This document shows, piece by piece, positions 44,196 through 52,431 of a stretch of DNA of 64,000 nucleotides; position 1 is the stretch's first letter; each line of letters starts with the position of its first letter. The DNA comes from Prochlorococcus sp. AG-409-J16. GTDB lineage: Bacteria > Cyanobacteriota > Cyanobacteriia > PCC-6307 > Cyanobiaceae. The position numbers and the translations under genes were made by a program. The stretch is taken from contig QCKB01000005.1 of the NCBI GenBank assembly GCA_003215655.1, positions 62,001 to 126,000 of the forward strand, written 5' to 3'. A model generated the notes under the pieces. It was not told the DNA's origin, ran no database searches, and saw only the letters and a list, made by a program, of their open reading frames with translations.

Positions 44196-45818
44196 TTAGA
44201 CAGGTTGAGCATGAAGGTTATTTACTGTAGGAGACTCGCATGTATTTATCAAGGAGGCACCTGTCATTGCATCTGGTTTTGGTAAGTCTAAAAGTTGAAG
44301 AAGAGTAGGGGCGATGTCAGCCAGCCCGCCTCCTTTGCGCAATAGGATTGCATTCCCATGGCCTGCTACTTTCCTTTTCTCTCCTTCTACAATAATTACT
44401 GGAACTGGGTTGGTTGTATGTGCAGTCCATGGCTGTCCATCAGATCCTTGCATTAACTCTGCATTGCCATGATCAGCAGTGATGAGAATCGTTCCACTCA
44501 TACGCCCAGTTGATTCAACAAGTTTTCCGATACACCTGTCGACAGTAGAAATTGCTTCTTTAGCAGCTTCCATCACCCCTGTATGACCAACCATGTCTGG
44601 GTTTGCATAGTTGATAACTATTAGTGAATACAAGCCACTTTCAATTGCTTCAACACAGCTTTCAGTAAGAGTATTAGCTGCCATAGCTGGGGCAAGGTCA
44701 TAAGTTGCCACTCGGGGGGAAGGAACAAGATGTCGAACTTCACCTGGCAAAGGTTTTTCTATGCCCCCATTAAGGAAATAAGTGACATGTGGATACTTTT
44801 CAGTCTCTGCAGTTCGGTATTGCCGAAGTCCATGTTCAGAGACAACTTGACCTAATAGATGATCAAGTGACTCTGGAGGGAATGCAATATTTACCGGAAG
44901 GTTTGTTTCGTACTGAGTAAAGGTGAGAATATTTATTTTTGGGATGTTTTTTCTAGAGAATTTTTCAAACGTTTCAAGGGTTAAAGCTTGGACTAGCTGG
45001 CGTGATCGGTCAGGTCGAAAGTTGAAAACTATTAGACCATCTCCTTCTTTAAGATATGAAGGACTTAGCCGAATAGGTTCAAGGAATTCGTCAGTAATTT
45101 CATTTGAATAACTCTCAGTTAAGACTTCTTGTGAGGACTTTTTGCAGATAGGGAAATTAGGATTTGTCAGTAATTCATATGCTTTTGAGATGCGCTCCCA
45201 TCGGTTATCTCGGTCCATCGCCCAATATCTTCCACAGAGGCTAGCTAGATGACCAACCTCATTTTGCTTCAGTTTCTCATGAATATTTTGTAGGTATTTG
45301 TCAGCACTTTTTGCGGGGGTATCGCGCCCATCTGTGATTGCATGAATAGCTACTTTTTTGACCCCAGAGGATGCGGCCCAATCTAAAAGCCCAAATAGAT
45401 GGTCTATATGGCTATGCACTCCACCATCTGAGCAAAGCCCCATTAAATGCAAAGTCCCATTTGTGTCCTTTAAGTTCTCAGCAAGGTCTAAAAGAGCTGG
45501 AATATTATTAAGGCCTCCCTCTTTTACTGTTTGACTTATACGGACAAGTTCTTGTTGGATTATTCGGCCTGCTCCGATAGTCAGATGGCCTACTTCCGAG
45601 TTCCCCATTTGATTGTCTGGTAGGCCTACATCTGCCCCACTGGCTTCTATCAGTGTGTGTGGGTAGGCATGCCAAAGAGCATCCATTATTGGAGTATTGG
45701 CGTCCAGAATGGCGTTGTTATCGGTTTCTTCTCGGTGGCCCCAGCCATCCAATATTGCAAGGACCACTGGTGCGACCTTGCCGGAAGGCATTGAGTCTCC
45801 GGACATGCGGTTAGGCAT
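44196..45818 (-). CDS. gpmI: Cofactor-independent phosphoglycerate mutase GpmI
   Basis: This enzyme of about 540 residues interconverts 2- and 3-phosphoglycerate using two Mn ions. Signatures are [27 protein letters not shown] (catalytic Ser), [24 protein letters not shown] and [11 protein letters not shown]. Several ATG and TTG codons lie in the first 12 codons; the ATG at 45818 is chosen, with 45806 and 45791 as alternatives. It diverges from pyrR. Confidence 0.94.
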   Translation of the reverse strand: MPNRMSGDSMPSGKVAPVVLAILDGWGHREETDNNAILDANTPIMDALWHAYPHTLIEASGADVGLPDNQMGNSEVGHLTIGAGRIIQQELVRISQTVKEGGLNNIPALLDLAENLKDTNGTLHLMGLCSDGGVHSHIDHLFGLLDWAASSGVKKVAIHAITDGRDTPAKSADKYLQNIHEKLKQNEVGHLASLCGRYWAMDRDNRWERISKAYELLTNPNFPICKKSSQEVLTESYSNEITDEFLEPIRLSPSYLKEGDGLIVFNFRPDRSRQLVQALTLETFEKFSRKNIPKINILTFTQYETNLPVNIAFPPESLDHLLGQVVSEHGLRQYRTAETEKYPHVTYFLNGGIEKPLPGEVRHLVPSPRVATYDLAPAMAANTLTESCVEAIESGLYSLIVINYANPDMVGHTGVMEAAKEAISTVDRCIGKLVESTGRMSGTILITADHGNAELMQGSDGQPWTAHTTNPVPVIIVEGEKRKVAGHGNAILLRKGGGLADIAPTLLQLLDLPKPDAMTGASLINTCESPTVNNLHAQPV

Positions 45819-45980
45819 TATCAATCGTGTGGATTGATTATTAGGAACTCCTTCTTATTCACGCTACTTCCTCAATGGGGTTGATAATCATTTGATCTCA
45901 ATTCCGTCAGGTTTTCCGAATGGAATGATCTGTAAAACCATATGGAATAGACATAAACTCTTTTTCTCATAATACTTTCC

Positions 45981-46529
45981 ATGGCAAACTCCTTACCTGA
46001 TGAAAGGGTTGAAATACTTTCTGACAAGGAGCTAAGTAGAACGCTAGCGCGTTTAGCTTCTCAAGTACTTGAATCTGTATCTAATAGTCGTGAGCTTTTT
46101 CTTTTAGGTATTCCTACGCGAGGAGTGCATTTGGCAAGAGTTCTTGCATTGGAGCTTGCGGCTTTAGCAGGTCATCAAATCCCACAGGGAAGTCTTGACC
46201 CAACTTTCCACCGTGATGATCTTGGCCGTATTGGAACGAGGATGGTACAGCCTACTGAGTTGCCAACGAGTATTGAAGGCCGGCAGGTGGTTTTAATTGA
46301 TGACGTTATTTTTACTGGACGTACAGTTAGAGCTGCTATGGAGGCCATGCAAGCCTGGGGCCGCCCTGAAAAGATGATGCTTTTAGTGATGGTTGATAGA
46401 GGACATAGAGAGTTGCCTATTCAACCTGATTTTTGTGGAAGGAAAGTCCCCACCAGAAGAAAGGAGATAATTGAATTGAGGTTAAGAAATGTTGATGGTG
46501 AAGAGGGGGTTTATTTACGAAGAGCTTGA
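45981..46529 (+). CDS. pyrR: PyrR bifunctional regulator / uracil phosphoribosyltransferase
   Basis: This 182-residue phosphoribosyltransferase has the PRPP site VVLIDDVIFTGRTVRAAMEA, GIPTRGVHLAR and DRGHRELPIQPDFCGRKVPT, the usual PyrR pattern. In other bacteria PyrR controls pyr mRNA attenuation and salvages uracil. No pyr anti-terminator structure was recognised nearby, so a regulatory role here is only inferred. Confidence 0.92.
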   Translation: MANSLPDERVEILSDKELSRTLARLASQVLESVSNSRELFLLGIPTRGVHLARVLALELAALAGHQIPQGSLDPTFHRDDLGRIGTRMVQPTELPTSIEGRQVVLIDDVIFTGRTVRAAMEAMQAWGRPEKMMLLVMVDRGHRELPIQPDFCGRKVPTRRKEIIELRLRNVDGEEGVYLRRA

Positions 46530-46677
46530 AAGATTTTCTATAGATCTTCTAATTCTAATAGGCAAATCTCGTGCACTATTGATTAAATAATATAGCTAAG
46601 ATGAGTATTCATTAGGATAGTTTTGCCCGAATAAACCATAGTATTTGTTAGTTGAAATAGTTAATACTTTCAACTTA

Positions 46678-48282
46678 TCATCTTACTTTTCCGAGATTTT
46701 TTATTTGTTTGTGTTCGTCAGAACGGAGGTCAAATGCTTCGACGATTAGATTTGCTTGTTCATTGATACTGAATTTGAGTCGCATACAATCTTCTCCGGG
46801 TTGGCTAGCTTGACTTAAGAAAATAATGGTTGGCTTCTCATTAAATGGATTAACTTTTGGCTCGAGTGGACCTTCTTGAATAGTTGGGATCCCATTGATG
46901 TAAATGACTTGATTCCTTTCAGTTATTTCAGGTTCTCCTAGAACAAGTTCGATCTCTGATTGGTCAACTTTGCTGGCTGAAATTACAACTTCTAGTGGAG
47001 CAGTGGTAGGCCATGGTTGCCCAGCTATGAAAAGTGGGTGCCAAAAATGATTACCTGCCTTTTTATCCCAAAAACGTAGTGAAACTCCATATTGGAGGAT
47101 GTCTTTTATGGTTACACCTGGAGTTAGTTTCAGAGCTCCCACGGCTACAGCTTCAATAGGCGGTGGTGTTAATAAAGCCGCAGGTTGAGTTTGCTTCTCT
47201 AGCCAGGTTTTAATTAGTGGGATCCTTGCACCTCCTCCAACAATTACTACTCCTTGCAAGTCCCGCAAGCCGCAATTATTACGTCGTCCTCCAGCCATTG
47301 TTTCTGCAAATAACCTGTCCAAGCTATTAAGCAGACCTCGCTCAATAAGCAGCTTTTCTAGTTCATCTCTGCATAGCTCAAGATTAAGGTGTGATTCTTT
47401 GCCTCCTACGTTTTCATTTAGCCGATCTATAGGGCTGAGATCATTTTCGCTTAGACGACACTTAAGTTTTTCAGCAGCAATAAGAATTGGTTCTGAAAGG
47501 GGTTCATTGGGAAGGAGATGATTTGCGATCCATTTATCCAAATCATTCCCACCAAGGCGGATTCCTGCTTTCCCTAGGACTTTTGCGCAACGAAGTATTT
47601 GTTTACTTTTACCTTGAAGATCAACGTTATCGAATCTAAGTAATTCAGCTATTGGTGCTGCATGACCCTCTCCACCTTCAAGTGCGACTAATGACATGTC
47701 AATTGTGCTGCCACCTATATCTAAAACCAACAATTTGGCGCCAGGGTCTAAGCCTGCTCCCATTGCAGCAGCAGTCGGTTCGTCAACTAGAGCAATTTCC
47801 TTTACTTTGAAAGTACGGCAGACCTTAAGCAGCCATTCTTTGTAAGCGATATAAGTATCAATTGGAGCAGTAAGAACTAGACGCCGTATTTTTAAAGTTT
47901 CTGGGATTCTCCTCCAGATTTCTTCCAATAAAAGTTCACCAGCTTTTTCAGGAGAGAGTTCAGGAAATTGTTGATTTTTATCAGATGACTCCTTTGCTCC
48001 TATTTGGCGCTTGAAGTTCTTTATAAGGTTTTTACTGCTTACACCTGCTAACCCTTTCTCAATAACAGCCTGTCCCACAATTAAAGTATTACTTTGAGGT
48101 GATGAATAAATTAAACTAGGTACTTCACCTTTGAATCTGCTGATAGGAGGAAGTTCTAGTAATTCTGGGGATTTATCATTTTCACCTTGAAAAGCCACAA
48201 CAGTAGTTGAGTTGCCGAGGTCAATTGCCAATGTTCCAATACGACCTAAACAGGTTTCTTCATCTAGAGGGGAAATTTCCAC
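46678..48282 (-). CDS. Hsp70/DnaK-family protein
   Basis: This 534-residue protein has an Hsp70 ATPase domain: phosphate 1 loop TLAIDLGNSTTVVAF, phosphate 2 motif KLLVLDIGGSTIDMSLV, the connect region VDEPTAAAMGAG and the adenosine motif VVIVGGGARIPLIKTWL. A shorter, diverged substrate-binding part follows (SLRFWDKKAG onward), and the helical lid seems reduced compared with DnaK of about 630 residues. It may be a specialised chaperone; several DnaK paralogues are normal in cyanobacteria. Confidence 0.85.
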   Translation of the reverse strand: MEISPLDEETCLGRIGTLAIDLGNSTTVVAFQGENDKSPELLELPPISRFKGEVPSLIYSSPQSNTLIVGQAVIEKGLAGVSSKNLIKNFKRQIGAKESSDKNQQFPELSPEKAGELLLEEIWRRIPETLKIRRLVLTAPIDTYIAYKEWLLKVCRTFKVKEIALVDEPTAAAMGAGLDPGAKLLVLDIGGSTIDMSLVALEGGEGHAAPIAELLRFDNVDLQGKSKQILRCAKVLGKAGIRLGGNDLDKWIANHLLPNEPLSEPILIAAEKLKCRLSENDLSPIDRLNENVGGKESHLNLELCRDELEKLLIERGLLNSLDRLFAETMAGGRRNNCGLRDLQGVVIVGGGARIPLIKTWLEKQTQPAALLTPPPIEAVAVGALKLTPGVTIKDILQYGVSLRFWDKKAGNHFWHPLFIAGQPWPTTAPLEVVISASKVDQSEIELVLGEPEITERNQVIYINGIPTIQEGPLEPKVNPFNEKPTIIFLSQASQPGEDCMRLKFSINEQANLIVEAFDLRSDEHKQIKNLGKVR

Positions 48283-48327
48283 GAATCAGTTTGGCTTCTA
48301 ATGAGAAAAGACTAAAGGGAGCTCACA

Positions 48328-48615
48328 ATGGATAGGCTACAGATTTTGGTGTTTTCTTTTTATAGGGAAGAGCCGTTAATAAAAACAGCTCTTGAGCCAT
48401 TAAGGCAATGTCGCATGACAAGAAGTTGGGGAACAGTTCGAATTGAATGTTTAGACCAACAACATTTAGAAGAGGTTTGCCAATTGATGAAATATCTAAG
48501 AGTACCTCTAGCGGAATTGGACTTGGGCAAACAAATTGTTTTACGTGTCCCAGGCTCATTACAAAAGGCTTTCCCAATGCATGCTCCTTTTCACAGTGAT
48601 CTTTTTGCAGGTTAG
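48328..48615 (+). CDS. Conserved small cyanobacterial protein
   Basis: This 95-residue protein starts MDRLQILVFSFYREEPLIKTALEPLR and ends FPMHAPFHSDLFAG. It is compact with mixed helices and strands and no membrane span. It opens a plus-strand group with rpoZ and the DUF1818 gene. The family is conserved in marine picocyanobacteria to my knowledge, but no function can be given. Confidence 0.7.
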   Translation: MDRLQILVFSFYREEPLIKTALEPLRQCRMTRSWGTVRIECLDQQHLEEVCQLMKYLRVPLAELDLGKQIVLRVPGSLQKAFPMHAPFHSDLFAG

Positions 48616-48660
48616 TAAGGCTTCTTTCGCTTAAGATGTCACTACATTCAAAAAAATTCT

Positions 48661-48888
48661 GTGATCCAATCAGGCGTTGATTCCCAGGACCTTGCTAAAC
48701 GAGGAGAGAGTCTGATTCGTCAGTCGCCTAATCGCTATTTGACTACTGTTCGGATTGCATTTAGAGCTAAGCAGCGTCGCTTCGATGATTTTGATGGCCT
48801 TCTTGAAGAGTCAAGTGTTAAGCCTGTCCAGAGAGCAATAGTTGAGTTGAGTGACGAACAAGATCAGCCAGATTTGCTCCCTGGATGA
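48661..48888 (+). CDS. rpoZ: RNA polymerase subunit omega RpoZ
   Basis: This 75-residue protein matches cyanobacterial omega: [23 protein letters not shown] is split here into [12 protein letters not shown] and [17 protein letters not shown], then [17 protein letters not shown]. Omega helps fold and attach the beta' subunit. It starts at GTG, 45 bases after the preceding gene, and the DUF1818 gene starts four bases after its stop. Confidence 0.9.
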   Translation: MIQSGVDSQDLAKRGESLIRQSPNRYLTTVRIAFRAKQRRFDDFDGLLEESSVKPVQRAIVELSDEQDQPDLLPG

Positions 48889-48892
48889 AGGG

Positions 48893-49276
48893 ATGATCCA
48901 GCAGGAAGGTCCTGGATGGCGCTTGGCCAAGGACACTTCGAGAGAGTGTTTCCCAGTGATTATTGGAGGAGAAGGATGGGCAGTTGAGCTTACAGATTTT
49001 GAATGGCAAGTATTTTTTACTCTTGTTCGTGACCTTACTGATCAGCATAAAAAGTTGGAAGATCAGCTAATGCCTGAAGAAAAGCTTTCGATTGAGCTAG
49101 AGAGAGAGCCTTGGTGGGGCTGTTTGGATGGAGACCGAGAAGCATGGTCTTTAATGGTTGTACTTAGAAATCAAAGCGAAGGAAGGCTTAGAGGTTTAGA
49201 GGCGTATTGGCCTATTCCTGCTGCTCAAGCAATGGCCTCAGCAGTTAGAACAATGTGGGACTCCTGTCCTTCATAA
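48893..49276 (+). CDS. DUF1818 family protein
   Basis: This 127-residue protein begins MIQQEGPGWRLAKD, and an AGGG lies just before the ATG at 48893; an open frame to 48851 is less likely. The segments FPVIIGGEGWAVELTDFEW and EREPWWGCLDGD fit the DUF1818 family of cyanobacteria and plastids. The function is unknown. It is transcribed with rpoZ. Confidence 0.85.
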   Translation: MIQQEGPGWRLAKDTSRECFPVIIGGEGWAVELTDFEWQVFFTLVRDLTDQHKKLEDQLMPEEKLSIELEREPWWGCLDGDREAWSLMVVLRNQSEGRLRGLEAYWPIPAAQAMASAVRTMWDSCPS

Positions 49277-49585
49277 GGAAAACTTATCCAGAGAGGGGCT
49301 ATTGATATTTCCCCGATCCATAGGCAGATATTGCACAGGTTCTCCACAGGGCAACTGTTTAAAGCCTTCACTAGGGGGAAAACTGTGGAATTCAATTTCA
49401 GAGTTAATAGCCTCCTTGACTTTGAGGATTTATTCATTTTTTTGGAGGATGTTTGCCGTAAGGACACGATTTTTGCTTGATAAGGCTGAAGTCTTACTTC
49501 GAGACCCCTAGAGACGCTTAGAAAAATACCCTCTTGACGTCAGCCTCTTCTTGTGAGGAACTAGTGGTCGATCTATTCATGACAG
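49277..49585. other. 309-base gap with partial DnaA-box-like words
   Basis: No convincing gene. TTATCCAGA (49284-49292) and TTCTCCACA (49340-49348) each differ by one base from the DnaA box TTATCCACA. CTGTGGAA occurs at 49383-49390 in the opposite sense. Three words are too few to call an origin, and no dnaA or dnaN is near. Confidence 0.3.
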
Positions 49586-49876
49586 ATGCAATTTTCGCGT
49601 TTAGAGAGCAAGTCCATCTCTGTTGTAACTGAGGCTTCAAGCGCGGCTAAAGAGATTGTCGATGAAGATAGTGAGCAGATGGTTAGTTTCTATGCAGAGC
49701 TGCCTTCTGATCTGCAGATAGCAATGACGGCTTTTATAGAGCGCTATCCGAATTGGGACCAATATCGCTTGATCAAAGCAGCTTTAGCTGGATTTCTTGT
49801 TCAAAATGGTGTCCAGTCAAGACCAGTTACGAGACTGTACGTAGGCAATATGTTCTGCTCTGACTCTATTGCGTAA
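49586..49876 (+). CDS. DUF2811 family protein
   Basis: This 96-residue protein has a 60-residue C-terminal DUF2811 domain: VSFYAELPSDLQIAMTAFIE, YPNWDQYRLIKAALAGFL and VTRLYVGNMF. The first 35 residues are polar. The family is small, cyanobacterial and uncharacterised; the fold is probably helical and resembles ribbon-helix-helix or swarming-type regulators only loosely. Confidence 0.83.
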   Translation: MQFSRLESKSISVVTEASSAAKEIVDEDSEQMVSFYAELPSDLQIAMTAFIERYPNWDQYRLIKAALAGFLVQNGVQSRPVTRLYVGNMFCSDSIA

Positions 49877-49927
49877 TTAATTTTTTGATAGCAACTTCCA
49901 TATTTATTAAGTCAAGGTCAGTATTTT

Positions 49928-50410
49928 TCAAGATTTAGCTTTATTTAGTTTCCCTAGTTTAATAGATAAACTGTCTGCAATATCTTTTGTTATAGGAACA
50001 ATTGAAAGACGGTTCCCCTTTCTTAATAGACTTAGATCTTCAGGGGTATAGGAATTTCTAAGATCTTCTAGGCTTAGTAATTGATTATATTCTCCTAAAT
50101 ATTGAAGTTGAACACAGTCCCACCGAGGTGCATTTTTTGTCGATTTAGGATCAAAATATTTTGACTTAGGGTCAAATTGTGTTGGGTCGATAAGTCTTGT
50201 TTTAGTTACTTTCATAAGACCGGCTATTCCAGGAGGCTTGCAATTTGAGTGGTAAAAGAAGGCTTTATCGTTAATCTTCATTTGCCTCATGAAGTTACGT
50301 GCCTGGTAATTGCGAATTCCATCCCAAAGGGTTAGCCCTTCTCGTTCTAAATCTTTAATCCCATAGACGTCTGGCTCGCTTTTCATGATCCACCAGTTAA
50401 TCTCAGTCAT
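49928..50410 (-). CDS. EVE-domain protein (thymocyte nuclear protein 1-like)
   Basis: This 160-residue protein is a single EVE domain: WWIMKSEPDVYGIKDLE at the start (family consensus YWLMKSEP), LWDGIRNYQARNFMRQM, DKAFFYHSNCKPPGIAG and DPKSKYFDPKS. EVE domains belong to the PUA-like fold and bind modified bases in DNA or RNA. It starts at the ATG at 50410. Its promoter and first 11 codons are repeated several times in the island to the right, which marks its 5' end as a probable recombination target. Confidence 0.92.
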   Translation of the reverse strand: MTEINWWIMKSEPDVYGIKDLEREGLTLWDGIRNYQARNFMRQMKINDKAFFYHSNCKPPGIAGLMKVTKTRLIDPTQFDPKSKYFDPKSTKNAPRWDCVQLQYLGEYNQLLSLEDLRNSYTPEDLSLLRKGNRLSIVPITKDIADSLSIKLGKLNKAKS

Positions 50411-50470
50411 AGCAATGGATTTGGGCGAAAATGGGCGGTTTGGGTAAACCTTCGATCTCAGGGGTTCATA
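50378..50470 (-). repeat. EVE-start repeat, copy 0 (resident gene)
   Basis: Reference copy: the first 11 codons of the EVE gene, the start codon at 50410-50408, then on the upstream side CAAATCCATTGCT, CGCCCATTTTCGCC and one 11-mer GTTTGGGTAAA (plus strand 50438-50448). The far edge, around ATCTCAGGGGTTCATAG, ends six bases from the cupin stop codon. Confidence 0.8.
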
Positions 50471-50476
50471 GATTTT

Positions 50477-50752
50477 CTAGTCACCAAAACGATAGTGCTT
50501 TCGGACTGCTTTATGTACTTCCCATGTACAAGACATTCCTTTGGGAAAGACAACTAGATCCCCGACCCCAAACCTGACAGGCTGACCTTCGTTAGGCGTC
50601 ACCGTCACATCTCCTTCCAGAATTAAACAAGTCTCCTTATCGCTATATGTCCAAGGAAATGAACTTGGATCACAAGTCCATATTGGCCATTCCTTTATCC
50701 CTAACTCGTTGATAGTGCTTTCAGGGCAGGGCGATGTGATTGAGATTGCCAA
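50477..50752 (-). CDS. Cupin-domain protein (DUF861 type)
   Basis: This 91-residue single cupin has WPIWTCDPSSFPWTYSDKETC with the cupin-3 signature, then LEGDVTVTP, VGDLVVFPKGMSCTWEVH and a final KHYRFGD. The Trp-rich form is common in small (S)-ureidoglycine aminohydrolase-like or uncharacterised cupins. It may bind a small ligand or metal. It is the first gene to the right of the EVE start, so it is the left-end gene of the island. Confidence 0.85.
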   Translation of the reverse strand: MAISITSPCPESTINELGIKEWPIWTCDPSSFPWTYSDKETCLILEGDVTVTPNEGQPVRFGVGDLVVFPKGMSCTWEVHKAVRKHYRFGD

Positions 50753-50842
50753 TTAATTTTTTCGAGCTCAACTTCTTTTTAGCTTATTGAGATCTGTTGA
50801 ACAGTCTTTAATCTCTCTCTCATGTCTATAAGGTCAAATTCC

Positions 50843-51043
50843 TTAGATTGAAGATTCAGCATTTGACTGAACAACGCGTCTTTTAAGTTCATGCATGCCT
50901 TCAAGCTGGTTGTGAACAGCTAGTAATTGCTGTTTTATATGTTCTGCATGCTTTAGTTTTGCTATCAATTTTATTGCCTCTTCAATATTCTCCTTGGCTT
51001 TTAGTAATGCATAACATTCTTGTGTACCTGCTTCTGATGCCAT
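50843..51043 (-). CDS. Small helical protein, unknown
   Basis: This 66-residue hydrophilic protein reads as two or three helices (CYALLKAKENIEEAIKLIAKL, KQQLLAVHNQLEGMHELKRR). It has no span or signal and may form a coiled coil. It is 90 bases upstream of the cupin gene on the same strand. The composition argues for a real gene, but no family can be named. Confidence 0.55.
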   Translation of the reverse strand: MASEAGTQECYALLKAKENIEEAIKLIAKLKHAEHIKQQLLAVHNQLEGMHELKRRVVQSNAESSI

Positions 51044-51322
51044 TCGTAAAAATAATTTCTTTCAACTAAACTAATTTAAAGCAATTAATCGTTCAATTAT
51101 GTAGTTATTTACACTGTCAAAGATGATCTCTATGAAAGCTTTTGAAGCCTGAACACTATTGGCTATAATTTATACTAATTTGAAGCAGTTTGTAGCTATT
51201 GATATCATTCCAAACTAGAGGATGAATAAAAACTTGATCAATCGATATGAAATGTATTTTTAATTACAGTGACTAAGTGCTTATTTTGATATCTTTTGAT
51301 TATCCTTTTTTGGAGATTTCTT

Positions 51323-51448
51323 ATGACTGCTAAAGACCTGATGAGTGAGAAAGCTGAAAAATATAATGGATGGGCAGCAATGCTTGGGTTTCTAGTGGCA
51401 ATTGGAACATATGCCACTACAGGGCAAATAGTTCCAGGCATATTTTAA
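51323..51448 (+). CDS. hli: High-light-inducible protein (Hli/SCP)
   Basis: This 41-residue protein has one chlorophyll-binding-like helix: EKYNGWAAMLGFLVAIGTYATTG and the typical end QIVPGIF. The motif (E..NGWAAMLGF) corresponds to the ExxNGRxAMxGF core of Hli proteins, with Trp in place of Arg. Such proteins bind chlorophyll or carotenoids and protect photosystem assembly under stress. It is followed seven bases later by a terminator, so it is a single-gene transcript. Confidence 0.9.
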   Translation: MTAKDLMSEKAEKYNGWAAMLGFLVAIGTYATTGQIVPGIF

Positions 51449-51454
51449 TTACCT

Positions 51455-51480
51455 TTATAGGAGCCTTTTGGCTCCTATAA
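51455..51480 (+). terminator. Rho-independent terminator of hli
   Basis: TTATAGGAGCC (51455-51465), loop TTTT, then GGCTCCTATAA (51470-51480): a perfect 11-bp stem followed by a T-rich stretch. It starts 7 bases after the hli stop. Confidence 0.9.
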
Positions 51481-51518
51481 ATTCTTCTTTTTCAATCAAT
51501 AGTCTCTATCAATTATTT

Positions 51519-51686
51519 ATGAATTCTCATGATGAGCAATGTTTTGTAGAATTAGAACCATATGAATCTTGTTTGATAGCCAACGAGCTTGATCCGTATG
51601 AAAGTTTGATTGAAGTTCTTCCAAAGAAAGAGACATTAGAAATTGCGAGACCATCAAGATTCAAGGTTGGTCAAGAAATCTTTTAG
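51519..51686 (+). CDS. Small acidic protein, unknown
   Basis: This 55-residue frame begins MNSHDEQCFVELEPYESC and has two similar DPYES/EPYES elements (VELEPYESC, NELDPYESL) about 12 residues apart. The frame is open to a TTG at 51468, but that lies within the hli terminator, so the ATG at 51519 is preferred. The function is unknown. Confidence 0.45.
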   Translation: MNSHDEQCFVELEPYESCLIANELDPYESLIEVLPKKETLEIARPSRFKVGQEIF

Positions 51687-51708
51687 AAAATAATTGTGAT
51701 TAAAATAT

Positions 51709-51891
51709 TTATATTTCATATTCTCTATTGTGAAGTCTAATCTCACGGCTCCAATAGTCATCGATTCTATTTTCAAGAGGTCGCATTATCGATGAAGATA
51801 TATAGCTATATCCTTGTGGAGGAAAATTTTTAAAATGCCTAATGATTGCTTTAACTCTATTTAGCTGTTTTGTGCTGATGGAGTTTTTCAT
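51709..51891 (-). CDS. Small basic protein, unknown
   Basis: This 60-residue basic protein begins MKNSISTKQLNRVKAIIRHF and ends HNREYEI. It is rich in Arg, Asn and Tyr with no membrane span. It is not recognised and is a candidate real gene on length and composition only. Confidence 0.4.
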   Translation of the reverse strand: MKNSISTKQLNRVKAIIRHFKNFPPQGYSYISSSIMRPLENRIDDYWSREIRLHNREYEI

Positions 51892-52104
51892 GTGAACCTT
51901 ATAAAAGTGATTTAAACATATAGATTAATGAAGATACTTATTGTTTCTTTTGGTACATTTTCAACTAAAATAGAGCTTTATCTTGATGTCTTAACTATAT
52001 TGAGTCTCAATAAATACATAATACTGGATTTAAGTATTCTCTAATACTTGTCGAGTTCCCTAATTCTTAGTGATACTTACTTGTGATTAATCTCTTGGAT
52101 GCAA

Positions 52105-52126
52105 GTTTGAATAAAGTTTGAATAGA
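52105..52126 (+). repeat. 11-bp direct repeat pair (GTTTGAATAAA type)
   Basis: GTTTGAATAAA is followed at once by GTTTGAATAGA. It has the same period and sense as the repeats beside the EVE-start copies, though this pair is about 150 bases away from the nearest copy. Confidence 0.75.
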
Positions 52127-52151
52127 AATTCTTGATTAGCTGCGATCGGTT

Positions 52152-52212
52152 GCTATCAAAACCCTGCACTGACAAGGAATGATCAAGAATCAAATTTTCC
52201 TAAGTGTTGAAT
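52152..52212 (+). pseudogene. Remnant of the gene at 60869-61090
   Basis: The frame here reads GCYQNPALTRNDQESNFPKC and then a stop. The C-terminus of the intact gene ending at 61090 reads RCYQNPSLKRNDQESNLLKC. The upstream part of the gene is missing or has stops in frame (for example a TGA shortly before). This is a decayed partial duplicate. Confidence 0.75.
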
Positions 52213-52248
52213 GGCGGCTTTTTTCTACTCTTTAGAAATCAACGAAAA

Positions 52249-52270
52249 GTGTGTATTTAGTTTGTATGGA
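52249..52270 (+). repeat. 11-bp direct repeat pair, left arm of copy 1
   Basis: GTGTGTATTTA followed directly by GTTTGTATGGA. It lies 31 bases left of the mini-ORF of EVE-start copy 1, the side opposite to the copy's upstream repeats. Confidence 0.75.
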
Positions 52271-52300
52271 TTTTTCCAATTCCTTGTAATCGCTTTCCAC

Positions 52301-52412
52301 TACTCAAATGCCGCTTTTCATTAGCCAGTAGTTAATTTCAGTCATACCAAGGGGTTTGGGCGAAAATGGGCGGTTTGAGTAAAGTTTGAGTAAACCCTCG
52401 ATCTCGGGGTTT
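52301..52412 (-). repeat. EVE-start repeat, copy 1, with 13-codon mini-ORF
   Basis: The minus-strand ATG at 52345 opens a mini-ORF MTEINYWLMKSGI ending in TGA at 52304. The upstream side copies the EVE promoter side closely, including CGCCCATTTTCGCCCAAA and the CGAGATCGA region. The single 11-mer there is doubled as a perfect tandem of GTTTGAGTAAA on the plus strand (52373-52394). Confidence 0.85.
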
Positions 52413-52431
52413 TAGTTATTTCCATTGTCTC

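Larger units (their letters stand above)
51892..52431. other. Gap with repeats, a gene remnant and EVE-start copy 1
   Basis: This 540-base stretch has no intact gene. It holds 11-mer direct repeats at 52105-52126 and 52249-52270, a decayed gene end (about 52152-52212), and EVE-start copy 1 with its perfect 11-mer tandem (52373-52394). The first 200 bases are AT-rich and featureless. Confidence 0.6.

Noticed and set aside
49302-49511. Plus-strand ORF of 69 residues between DUF1818 and DUF2811
   Set aside because: No protein-like pattern, no ribosome-binding site, and a competing ORF on the other strand of equal quality; treated as non-coding.
51238-51441. Minus-strand 67-residue ORF opposite the hli gene
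   Set aside because: It is the antisense shadow of a clear Hli protein that has its own terminator.
51928-52044. Plus-strand ORF of 38 residues
   Set aside because: It is in very AT-rich DNA where such an ORF is likely by chance, with no overlap, site or motif to support it.
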